11,067 bases of DNA, taken from contig VFKJ01000501.1 in NCBI GenBank assembly GCA_009885595.1, positions 1 through 11,067 on the forward strand, given 5' to 3'. A program made the position numbers and the translations under genes. Within the stretch, counting starts at the first letter, position 1. Each line of letters opens with the position of its first letter. The stretch is from Myxococcales bacterium. GTDB taxonomy: Bacteria; Myxococcota; Myxococcia; Myxococcales; Myxococcaceae. The notes under the pieces are model-generated. The model did not search any database, had not been told where the DNA came from, and saw nothing but the letters and a program-made list of their open reading frames with translations. Below are positions 1 to 6,024 of this stretch, piece by piece.

Positions 1-207
1 GACGACAAGGCGAAGTCCATCGCCCTGTTCGGCGCGGACGGGAAAGAGCTCGCGCGGTTCGTGATCGGCAAGCCCGTGCCGGAGACGCCGAGCGGGTTCT
101 ACGTGCGGGGGACCCGCGACCAGGTGCTGCAGTCAGATGGCAGCCGCTTCGTGGATCTGCCGTTCAAGCTCGAGGACGTGTTGGATGAAGGGAAGGACGG
201 CGGGTAA
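1..207 (+). CDS. C-terminal fragment of a DUF4340-like protein (5' end outside the window)
   Basis: The frame is open from base 1 and stops at TAA 205-207, giving the last 68 residues of a longer protein. It reads a beta-rich pattern: a strand, then GADGKELARFVIGKP, then GFYVRGTRDQVLQSDG, then RFVDLPFKLEDVLDE. The order 'residue-Gly-Lys-Glu-Leu, strand, Gly-Lys, YVR, then a closing short helix' resembles the repeated unit of DUF4340 proteins, which often accompany gliding-type ABC transporter genes. That assignment rests on pattern memory only. The start, any signal peptide and any membrane helix lie upstream of the window. It converges on uridine kinase with only 7 nt between the two stop codons and no visible terminator. 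It could instead be another small periplasmic beta-domain protein. Confidence 0.55.
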   Translation, partial: DDKAKSIALFGADGKELARFVIGKPVPETPSGFYVRGTRDQVLQSDGSRFVDLPFKLEDVLDEGKDGG

Positions 208-214
208 GCCGCGC

Positions 215-838
215 CTATTTCCCCTTGATCAGCCGCGCCTTGATCGCGCCCACCAGCATGTCGATGGCGATCTCGTTGTTGCCACCGTGCGGCACCACGA
301 TGTCCGCCCAGCGCTTCGAAGGCTCGACGAAGGCCATGTGCATCGGGCGCACGTGGCGGAAGTACTGGTGGATCACGTGGTCGAAGTCGCGGCCGCGCTC
401 TTTGATGTCGCGCGTGAGCCGGCGAATGATCCGCACGTCGTCTTCGGTCTCCACGAAGATGCGCACGTCCATCTCCTGGCGCAGCGCCTCCATGTGCAGC
501 ACCAGGATGCCCTCGATCAAGATGAGATCGGCCGAGTTCACCGCCACCGTGCGCGGCTGCCGGGTCGAGCTGACGAAGTCGTAGACCGGCTTCTCCACCG
601 AGGCGCCCTGCTTGAGCGACTTCACGTGCGAGACGAGCAGATCGCTGTCGAACGCGTCGGGGTGATCGAAGTTCACCTCGCGCCGCTCTTCGAGGCTCAG
701 GTGATCGAGGGGCCGGTAGTACGAGTCCTGATCGATGAACGCGACTCGCGAGGCGAAGGCCTCGTGGATCTTCCGGGCCACGGTGGTCTTCCCCGAGGCG
801 GTTCCACCAGCGATTCCCAGAACGAGTGGAGCGGTCAC
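215..838 (-). CDS. udk: Uridine kinase
   Basis: This 207-residue protein phosphorylates uridine or cytidine to UMP or CMP with a nucleoside triphosphate, in the cytoplasmic pyrimidine salvage pathway. The Walker A loop GGTASGKT is at residues 11-18. The family motif DQDSYY follows at 37-42, NFDHPDAFD at 56-64, YDF at 86-88, LIEGIL at 107-112, and the Arg-rich lid RRLTRDIKERGRDF near 139-152. Length matches the family (about 210 residues). The start is GTG at 838-836; it lies 13 nt after the phosphodiesterase stop, and no earlier in-frame start leaves the Walker A loop so close to the N-terminus. No strong ribosome binding site is seen, so translation may be coupled to the upstream gene. It is the last gene of a likely four-gene unit with cAMP genes. 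Identification is firm; why it sits there is unknown. Confidence 0.95.
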   Translation of the reverse strand: MTAPLVLGIAGGTASGKTTVARKIHEAFASRVAFIDQDSYYRPLDHLSLEERREVNFDHPDAFDSDLLVSHVKSLKQGASVEKPVYDFVSSTRQPRTVAVNSADLILIEGILVLHMEALRQEMDVRIFVETEDDVRIIRRLTRDIKERGRDFDHVIHQYFRHVRPMHMAFVEPSKRWADIVVPHGGNNEIAIDMLVGAIKARLIKGK

Positions 839-851
839 GGATCAGCGGCTA

Positions 852-1607
852 TCAGAACTCGAATTCTTCGCCCAGTTCCGCAACGTGCACCGGTAGGTGC
901 CGTACTTCTTTCTTCAACTGCCCCACGAAGGCGGGCTTCAGGTGGTACAGCACCACCTCGCACCCGCGCCGGTCGAACTTCTCCAGCTCTTTCTCGATCG
1001 TCTGCGGGGTGAAGTGCCCTGAGATGTCCGCGAGCGCCTGGAGCTGGTTGGGGAAGCTGCACTCGAGCAGCAGCACCTTGAGGTCCTTCACCTTGTTGAG
1101 GACCTTCCAGAACTTCTCGGTGGGGCCGGTGTCGCCGCTGATGGCCATCGAGACCGCCCCATCGGTCAGCACGTAGCCGCACGACTCCACCGGGTGGCTC
1201 ACCAGCACCGACTTCACCGCGTAGGGGCCGATCTTGAAGCGGGTGCCCGCCTTGAAGGGCCGCAGCTTGAAGACCGGGTTCTTCAGGGTCGGGATCTTGG
1301 TGAAGTCAGGCCACAGCACGTTGTTGAAGATGTTGTCCTTGAGCGTGTCGATGCACTCGGAGTTGCTGTGAATGGTGACGGGCTTGTCGCGCCGCCCCAC
1401 CAGCACGTCCGACATCATCGGCAGGTCCTTGACGTGATCGAAGTGTGAGTGCGTCAGCAGCACGTCGTCGACCTTCGCGAGCGCGGTGAGGTCGAGCATG
1501 CTCGTCAACGCCCCCGCGTCGAGGGCGAGGCGCTCGTCCACGAGGAAACAAGTGCTCTTGCACCCGGGGAGCTCGCCGCCGTGTGGACCGAGGATCCGGA
1601 GTTTCAC
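852..1607 (-). CDS. Metallo-beta-lactamase-fold hydrolase, probable class II-like 3',5'-cyclic-nucleotide phosphodiesterase
   Basis: This 251-residue protein has the dimetal site of the metallo-beta-lactamase fold. The ligands seen are THSHFDH (His53, His55, Asp57, His58), His138 in VSHPVESCGY, Asp159 in SGDTGPTE, His198 in GHFTP and His222 in YHLKP. The arrangement, with a first strand ending LPGCKSTCFLVD and the later SGDT and GHFTP blocks, resembles class II cyclic-nucleotide phosphodiesterases (yeast PDE1 type). However, the signature is HSHFDHVKD rather than the usual HxHLDHxxG, so the substrate is not certain. Context supports cAMP: a cAMP-binding regulator ends 4 nt upstream and an adenylate cyclase precedes that. 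The start is GTG, with GGGGAA upstream inside the preceding gene. The stop is doubled (TGA then TAG in frame). The alternative is another MBL hydrolase, such as an RNase Z-like enzyme. Confidence 0.8.
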   Translation of the reverse strand: MKLRILGPHGGELPGCKSTCFLVDERLALDAGALTSMLDLTALAKVDDVLLTHSHFDHVKDLPMMSDVLVGRRDKPVTIHSNSECIDTLKDNIFNNVLWPDFTKIPTLKNPVFKLRPFKAGTRFKIGPYAVKSVLVSHPVESCGYVLTDGAVSMAISGDTGPTEKFWKVLNKVKDLKVLLLECSFPNQLQALADISGHFTPQTIEKELEKFDRRGCEVVLYHLKPAFVGQLKKEVRHLPVHVAELGEEFEF

Positions 1608-1611
1608 GGCG

Positions 1612-2262
1612 CTAGAGTTCCCCGAACTTCCACTTCATCTCCAGGTAGCGGAGGAAGTCGAAGAGTCGCGCGGTGTCGCGCACGGTGAGCCTGTCACCGG
1701 ACGTCTCCAGCAGGCCGGCGCGCTCGAGCCGGTTCACCATGAAACGAATCGCAGGCTCCCCCACCGCCAGCTCGCGCGGCAGATCGCGCACCGGGAAGTC
1801 GATCTCGATGCCTTCTTCGCCCTGGCGCCCGCGCGTCTGACACAGCTGCAGCATGTGGTGCACGATGCGGCTGTTGGGATCGGAGAGCAGCAGGTTCTCG
1901 ATCTGCGCGTCGGCGTCGGACAGGCGCTCGGCGAGCTTCTTGATCATGCGCACCGCGATCTCTGCGTTGCCCCGGATCATCGCCTCGAACGTGCGCGGGT
2001 CGATCACCAGCACCCGGGCTTCTTCTTCCACCGTCGCCGAGGCGTTGCGCGGCTTGTTCGAGATGATCGCCATCTCGCCGAAGAACTCACCGGGCCCCAA
2101 GATCGCGAGCACCTTCTCCACGTCGCGCACCTTCTTGGAGATCGCGACCTTGCCGGACTGGAGGACGTACATCTCCTTGCCGGGATCACCTTCGCGGAAG
2201 AGAACCGTCCCCTTGGGGATGTCTTTGCCGAACCGTTGGAAGAGGGCTTCTTCGGCGCTCAT
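1612..2262 (-). CDS. Crp/Fnr-family cyclic-nucleotide-binding transcription regulator
   Basis: The 216-residue protein has an N-terminal cyclic-nucleotide-binding barrel (about 10-110), a long dimerisation helix (about 100-128) and a C-terminal winged helix (about 155-200). The phosphate-binding cassette reads FGEMAIISNKPRNASATV at residues 61-78. It has the Glu63 that contacts the ribose and the Arg72 that contacts the cyclic phosphate, as in cAMP-binding CRP and PKA domains. No iron-sulphur cysteine cluster of the Fnr type is present. The recognition-helix region (about GEPAIRFMVNRLERAGLL) lacks the E. coli CRP RETVGR motif, so its DNA target probably differs. ATG start at 2262-2260. It follows the cyclase gene by 57 nt and precedes the phosphodiesterase by 4 nt. 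Inferred role: reading the cAMP made by its neighbour. Binding of cGMP or of no ligand is not excluded. Confidence 0.92.
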   Translation of the reverse strand: MSAEEALFQRFGKDIPKGTVLFREGDPGKEMYVLQSGKVAISKKVRDVEKVLAILGPGEFFGEMAIISNKPRNASATVEEEARVLVIDPRTFEAMIRGNAEIAVRMIKKLAERLSDADAQIENLLLSDPNSRIVHHMLQLCQTRGRQGEEGIEIDFPVRDLPRELAVGEPAIRFMVNRLERAGLLETSGDRLTVRDTARLFDFLRYLEMKWKFGEL

Positions 2263-2319
2263 GGAAAGTCCCCGACTCTCACCTGCAACCAGGAGGGCGT
2301 CAATTTGAAGATGTTGAAC

Positions 2320-4635
2320 TCACTTGGTCTTCAGTGACACCACCCCGTCCCAGTCAGGCGGCGGAGGGTTGCCCTGGAACGCCTGGACCTCCTCCAGGTA
2401 GTTCCGGGTGGGGCCGTCTTTGGGCCAGAAGGTCAGCACCTCGTGGAAGAGCCGGCCGGCCTCCTCGAAGCGCCGCTGGGTCATCGCCGTCAGGCCTGCT
2501 TCGAAGGCGGCGATCGCCTTGCCATCGACCTCGGACGGAGTGCCCAGCCCCCGCAGCTCGAAGATGCCCACCGGCACCTTCTTGCCCTTGACCCGCACCG
2601 CGCCCAGGCGGCGGGTGACGATGCCGTCCTTGATGGCGGCGCGCGTCCACTCGCTGATGATGATGCGCGTCTCGTATTCCTTGTTGGTGCCCTCGAGCCG
2701 ACTGCCCAGGTTCACCGAGTCGCCCAGCACGGTGTAGTCGACCCGCACGTCAGACCCCATGTTGCCGACCACCATCTGGCCGGTGTTGATGCCGATGCCG
2801 ATCTCCAGCTCGGGGAGTCCGGCGGCGCGCCACTGGGCCTTCAAGAGCTCCAGGCGCTCGAGCATGTGGACGGCGGCGCGGCAGGCGCGCAGGGCGTGAT
2901 CGGCCTGGTCGAGGGGCGCGTTCCAGAACGCCATCACCGCGTCGCCGATGTACTTGTCCAGGGTGCCCTTCTCGTCGAAGACGATCTGCGTCATCGGCGA
3001 GAGGTACTGGTTGATGAAGTCCGCCAGCTTCTCGGGCGACATGTGCTCGGACAGCGAGGTGAACCCGCGAATGTCGGAGAACAGCACCGTCATCTCGCGC
3101 TTCTCGCCGCGGTTGAGCCGATCGGGGTTCTCCAGCGCGACGTCCATCACGTCTTCCCCGAGGTAGCGGCTGAAGGTGCTGCGCATCTTGAGCTTCTCGC
3201 GATCGACCGAGAGGTAGCCCAGGAAGATGGTCCCGAAGGCGGTGACGACGAGGTGGAGCGCGGGCACCACCGGGTTCAACTTCAGGCCCATCGAGAAGAG
3301 CGCGACCGTCAGCCCACCGAAGCCGGCGATCACCGCGGTCAGCAGCAGGATCTTCCGGGTGAACGAGCGCAGCCGCGGCGTCAGCACCGCCACCGCGAGG
3401 CCCAGCACCAGCATCAGCAAGAGCTCGAGGTAGATGAGCCAGATGGGCCGGTCGAGGAAGTCGCCGGTGAGCGCGTTCGACACCAGCGAGGCGTGGGTGA
3501 AGACGCCCGCCGTGAACTCGGAGAACGGGGTGACGCGCTGATCGCCGCTGCTGCCGATGATGGTGACGCCCATGAGCGCGGCCTTGCCCGCCAGCTCCGC
3601 CTTGCCCACCTTGCCGTCGAGCACGTCGACGATGCTCACGCGCGTGAAGGACCTGTAGTCACCGGGGTAGTTGATGAGCGTCCAGGGGCCGTCGGCCTCG
3701 ATGGGGATCACCACGTCGCCTGCCGGACGCACCAGCCGGATCGCAGCGAGGCGCCGCTCCTGGACCTCGGGCAGCACCGTGGCGTCGAGCTGGCGGCTGA
3801 TCACCTGCAGCGCGAGCGAGGGCAGCAACCCGCGCGGCTCCTCGAGCCGCACCAGCAAGGGTGAGCGGCGAATGGTGCTGTCGAGGTCGGGCATGGTGAC
3901 GAAGTGACCGAGCGGCGAGCCGGTGCGGGCGAAGCGCGGCAGGGGCGCGAGCACGCCCACGAAGGGGTAGGCCTCCACCGAGTCGAGCGGGAAGGTCGAG
4001 CCCTTCACCTTGCCGGGGACGGTGGTCATCACCGAGGCCTGGGCCGAGCGCTGCCAGGTGGCGCGCTGCGCTTCGGTGAAGGAGCGCGAGTCTTCGCCCC
4101 CGAAGGGGATCGCGCCCTGGATGATGCGGGGCCCGCCCTTCTGGAGCACCGCCTCGAGCAGGACGTCGGGACTCGAGGCCGCGCGGGTCTCGAGCTCTGT
4201 CTTGAGCGGCGCGAGCGCCTCTGGAAGCTCGGGCACCGCCGAAAGGGTCGCCAGCCACGCCTGCTCGCGCTCGTTGACCCTGGTCTCGTCGGTGAAGGCG
4301 ATGTCGAGCCCCAGCACCTTCACGTCGGCGTCGAGCAGCTTGTCGAGGGCCTGCGCCATCAGCTGCCGCGGCCAGGGCCACAGGCCGTAGCGCTGTGCGC
4401 CGCGCTCGTCGATCTCCACCACCACCACGTCGGGGTGCGCGGGCCTCGCGCCCCGGGCGCGAAAGAGCTGGGTGCTGACGCGACCGTCGAGGCTCTGCAC
4501 GATGCGTTGCAGCGCCGTGCCCGACTTGCTCAACCCCATCAGCGGCTCGACGGTGGTGACGTGCACTGCCGCGAAGAAGAGAAAGGCGACCAGCGCCAGC
4601 GCTTCGTAGCGGCGCCGCGAGAACAGGGTTTTCAT
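2320..4635 (-). CDS. Membrane-bound CHASE2-domain class III adenylate cyclase
   Basis: A 771-residue protein. One membrane helix (about 11-30) leads into an extracytoplasmic CHASE2 sensor domain (about 38-390, with DVVVVEIDERG, GLWPWPR, GLDIAFT and the late MGVTIIGSSGDQRVTPFSEF and GVFTHA blocks). Three helices follow (about 397-419, 428-450, 454-476), then a class III cyclase domain (about 513-695). The two metal aspartates are Asp521 (FSDIRGFT) and Asp565 (KYIGDAVMAF). Lys561 and Thr635 sit at the base-specificity positions, as in many bacterial adenylate rather than guanylate cyclases. Asn642 and Arg646 are the transition-state pair. A TPR-like helical tail (about 705-745) ends the protein. 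ATG 4635 is chosen because the frame upstream translates a dispersed repeat and the membrane helix begins directly after this Met. It heads the cAMP operon. The CHASE2 ligand is unknown. Confidence 0.93.
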   Translation of the reverse strand: MKTLFSRRRYEALALVAFLFFAAVHVTTVEPLMGLSKSGTALQRIVQSLDGRVSTQLFRARGARPAHPDVVVVEIDERGAQRYGLWPWPRQLMAQALDKLLDADVKVLGLDIAFTDETRVNEREQAWLATLSAVPELPEALAPLKTELETRAASSPDVLLEAVLQKGGPRIIQGAIPFGGEDSRSFTEAQRATWQRSAQASVMTTVPGKVKGSTFPLDSVEAYPFVGVLAPLPRFARTGSPLGHFVTMPDLDSTIRRSPLLVRLEEPRGLLPSLALQVISRQLDATVLPEVQERRLAAIRLVRPAGDVVIPIEADGPWTLINYPGDYRSFTRVSIVDVLDGKVGKAELAGKAALMGVTIIGSSGDQRVTPFSEFTAGVFTHASLVSNALTGDFLDRPIWLIYLELLLMLVLGLAVAVLTPRLRSFTRKILLLTAVIAGFGGLTVALFSMGLKLNPVVPALHLVVTAFGTIFLGYLSVDREKLKMRSTFSRYLGEDVMDVALENPDRLNRGEKREMTVLFSDIRGFTSLSEHMSPEKLADFINQYLSPMTQIVFDEKGTLDKYIGDAVMAFWNAPLDQADHALRACRAAVHMLERLELLKAQWRAAGLPELEIGIGINTGQMVVGNMGSDVRVDYTVLGDSVNLGSRLEGTNKEYETRIIISEWTRAAIKDGIVTRRLGAVRVKGKKVPVGIFELRGLGTPSEVDGKAIAAFEAGLTAMTQRRFEEAGRLFHEVLTFWPKDGPTRNYLEEVQAFQGNPPPPDWDGVVSLKTK

Positions 4636-4639
4636 GCGA

Positions 4640-4662
4640 GGGGCGGAGCCTAGCCCCGCCCC
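4640..4662. other. GC hairpin just upstream of the cyclase start
   Basis: Arms GGGGCGG (4640-4646) and CCGCCCC (4656-4662) are perfectly complementary around a 9-nt loop. Read on the - strand, the hairpin ends 4 nt before the cyclase ATG, where a Shine-Dalgarno sequence would be expected and is not seen. It has no U-run, so it does not look like an intrinsic terminator. It may restrain translation or be a chance product of very high GC. Confidence 0.4.
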
Positions 4663-4713
4663 GCCGCGCGCCTTCCTAGAATCGGCCCACCAGGCTCGCG
4701 CCCAGCGGCGTGG

Positions 4714-4756
4714 TCTCCCTCTCCCTGCGAAGCGGGGAGAGGGTCGGGGTGAGGGG
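4714..4756. repeat. Dispersed hairpin repeat of the CCCTCTCCC/GGGAGAGGG type
   Basis: A 12-bp stem (4717-4728 with 4732-4743, one T-G wobble) closes on the loop GAA and is followed by the tail TCGGGGTGAGGGG. This is the familiar intergenic repeat found in many copies in many high-GC genomes; its spurious translation 'PSPRPSPRFAGRGR' often contaminates gene starts. Here it lies in the divergent spacer between the cyclase and purM and is the reason for rejecting a longer cyclase start at 4773. It has no coding role. Family recognition is from memory; no copies can be counted in one window. Confidence 0.75.
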
Positions 4757-4767
4757 CGAGTGCGCAT

Positions 4768-4784
4768 GTGCAATGGGCTTGCAC
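4768..4784. promoter_or_regulatory. Possible operator: perfect 6-bp inverted repeat GTGCAA-N5-TTGCAC
   Basis: GTGCAA (4768-4773) and TTGCAC (4779-4784) are exact reverse complements around TGGGC. The site lies between the divergent cyclase and purM genes, 53 nt before the purM start, a normal place for a repressor or activator site. The half-site spacing does not fit an E. coli-type CRP site (TGTGA-N6-TCACA). It recalls LacI-family (PurR-like) GCAA/TTGC half-sites but has one extra central base. The regulator is unknown. No convincing -35/-10 pair was found beside it. Confidence 0.35.
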
Positions 4785-4837
4785 GGGAGGGAAGCAGTCG
4801 TGGTGCGCCCCTTTGCTTAGAGGTAGAAGCCGCGCCC

Positions 4838-5872
4838 GTGGGAACGACCTACAAGCAGGCTGGCGTGGACATCGAAGCCGGCGACGCCCTCGTCGAGCGG
4901 ATCAAGCCTCACGCGGCCAGGACGCGGCGCAGCGAGGTGCTCTCCGGCGTCGGCGGGTTCGGCGGGCTCTTCGCCATCCCCCCCGGGAAGTACAAAGAAC
5001 CCATCCTCGTCAGCGGCACCGACGGCGTGGGCACCAAGCTCAAGCTCGCCTTCGCGATGGACCGCCACGAGACGGTGGGCATCGATCTGGTCGCGATGAG
5101 CGTCAACGACGTGCTCACCAGCGGCGCCGAGCCGCTCTTCTTCCTCGACTACTTCGCCACCGCGCGCCTCGACGTGGACCGCGCGGAGAAGGTGATCGCC
5201 GGGGTCGCGAAGGGCTGCGAGCAGGCGGGCTGCACCCTGCTGGGCGGCGAGACGGCCGAGCTGCCCGGCTTCTACGTGCCCGGAGAATACGAGCTGGCGG
5301 GCTTCGCCGTGGGCATCGTGGAGAAGGCCGCCATCATCGACGGCAAGACGATCGTGCCCGGTGATCGCGTGCTGGGCCTGGCGTCCTCGGGGCTGCACTC
5401 GAACGGCTACTCGCTGGCGCGGCGCATTCTCGAAGACGCGCGCCTGGCGCTGACCGACAGCGTCGACGGCCTCGCGCTCGGGCCTGCGCTGCTCGAGCCC
5501 ACCCGCATCTACGTGAAGGACGTGCTCGCGCTGCACGCGGCGGTGCCGCTCAAGGGCCTCGCGCACATCACCGGCAGCGGGTTGCCTGGGAACGTGCCGC
5601 GCTGCCTGCCCGACGGCCTGCGCGCGGTGTTGAAAGAATCGAGCTGGAAGCGAGCGCCGATCTTCGACGTGCTCCAGCGGCTGGGAGAAGTCGAGCGCAA
5701 CGAGATGTTCAGCACCTTCAACATGGGGCTGGGCATGACCGTGGTGGTGGCGCCCGATCAGGTGAAGCCCGCGCTCGAGTTCCTCGCGGCGCGCGGCGTC
5801 TCTGCGTGGGACGTGGGCGTGATCGAGGCGGGGAAGCCGGGCGCCGAGGCCGAGGCCGTCGTCGAGTCATGA
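4838..5872 (+). CDS. purM: Phosphoribosylformylglycinamidine cyclo-ligase (AIR synthetase)
   Basis: The enzyme closes FGAM to aminoimidazole ribonucleotide with ATP, the fifth step of de novo purine synthesis, in the cytoplasm. The 344-residue product matches the family length (E. coli about 345). Diagnostic blocks are TYKQAGVDIEAGDALVERIK at the N-terminus, the ATP-binding glycine-rich loop LVSGTDGVGTKL (57-68), GIDLVAMSVNDVL (81-93), GAEPLFFLDYFAT (96-108), GGETAELPG (136-144), SSGLHSNGYSL (183-193) and AHITGSGLPGNVPR (242-255). In the last, Ser replaces a usually conserved Gly of HITGGG. GTG 4838 is chosen because it places the conserved YKQAGVDI where the family has it; AGAGGT lies 13 nt upstream. 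The longer frame upstream of it is mostly repeat. The stop TGA overlaps an ATG (ATGA) at 5869, a trace of coupling, but no purN follows; a dispersed repeat does. Confidence 0.96.
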   Translation: MGTTYKQAGVDIEAGDALVERIKPHAARTRRSEVLSGVGGFGGLFAIPPGKYKEPILVSGTDGVGTKLKLAFAMDRHETVGIDLVAMSVNDVLTSGAEPLFFLDYFATARLDVDRAEKVIAGVAKGCEQAGCTLLGGETAELPGFYVPGEYELAGFAVGIVEKAAIIDGKTIVPGDRVLGLASSGLHSNGYSLARRILEDARLALTDSVDGLALGPALLEPTRIYVKDVLALHAAVPLKGLAHITGSGLPGNVPRCLPDGLRAVLKESSWKRAPIFDVLQRLGEVERNEMFSTFNMGLGMTVVVAPDQVKPALEFLAARGVSAWDVGVIEAGKPGAEAEAVVES

Positions 5873-5916
5873 TCGCGGAGTTGAGCGAAATGGCTGTCGG
5901 AAATAGGGAACCGGAG

Positions 5917-6024
5917 CCCGTTCGGCCCGAGCGAAGTCGAGGGCTGGCTCGTAAGTCGGCGCCGTTCGAGCGAAGGAGGTCCCTCGACTCCGCTCGGGAT
6001 GAACGGGGGCTCGGGATGAACGGG
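5917..6024. repeat. Dispersed inverted repeat (GTTCGGCCCGAGCGAAGTCGAGGG type) with a duplicated right end
   Basis: The 27-bp left arm (5917-5943) and right arm (5981-6007) are reverse complements at 24 of 27 positions, separated by 37 bp. This is the well-known intergenic repeat whose chance translation gives 'VRPERSRG...SLDSARDERG'. Two oddities are visible. The interior holds a shortened third arm (5962-5974, GTTCG-AGCGAAG). The last 16 bases of the right arm region (5992-6007) are repeated exactly at 6009-6024, a 17-bp-period tandem duplication. The second copy contains the start codon of the following gene. A perfect AAGGAGGT (5973-5980) also lies within the element. The family call is from memory of such repeats. 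Confidence 0.8.

Noticed and set aside
137..1012. 291-codon + strand frame opposite uridine kinase
   Set aside because: It is a shadow of udk and the phosphodiesterase, with no recognisable domain.
2443..3864. 473-codon open frame on the + strand opposite the cyclase
   Set aside because: It is composed of His/Gln/Arg/Ala-rich shadow sequence; the opposite frame carries an intact CHASE2 and cyclase domain.
4636..4773. 46-residue N-terminal extension of the cyclase
   Set aside because: It is basic, Pro/Arg-rich and mostly a translation of the dispersed hairpin repeat; the membrane helix begins just after Met at 4635.
4767..4784. CRP-type site (TGTG...CAC) upstream of purM
   Set aside because: The half-sites are about 3 bp too far apart for TGTGA-N6-TCACA. 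It is kept only as a generic operator-like palindrome.
5806..6015. Long N-terminal extension of the OmpA-like protein
   Set aside because: It overlaps purM and translates the inverted repeat; a clear signal peptide starts at 6016.
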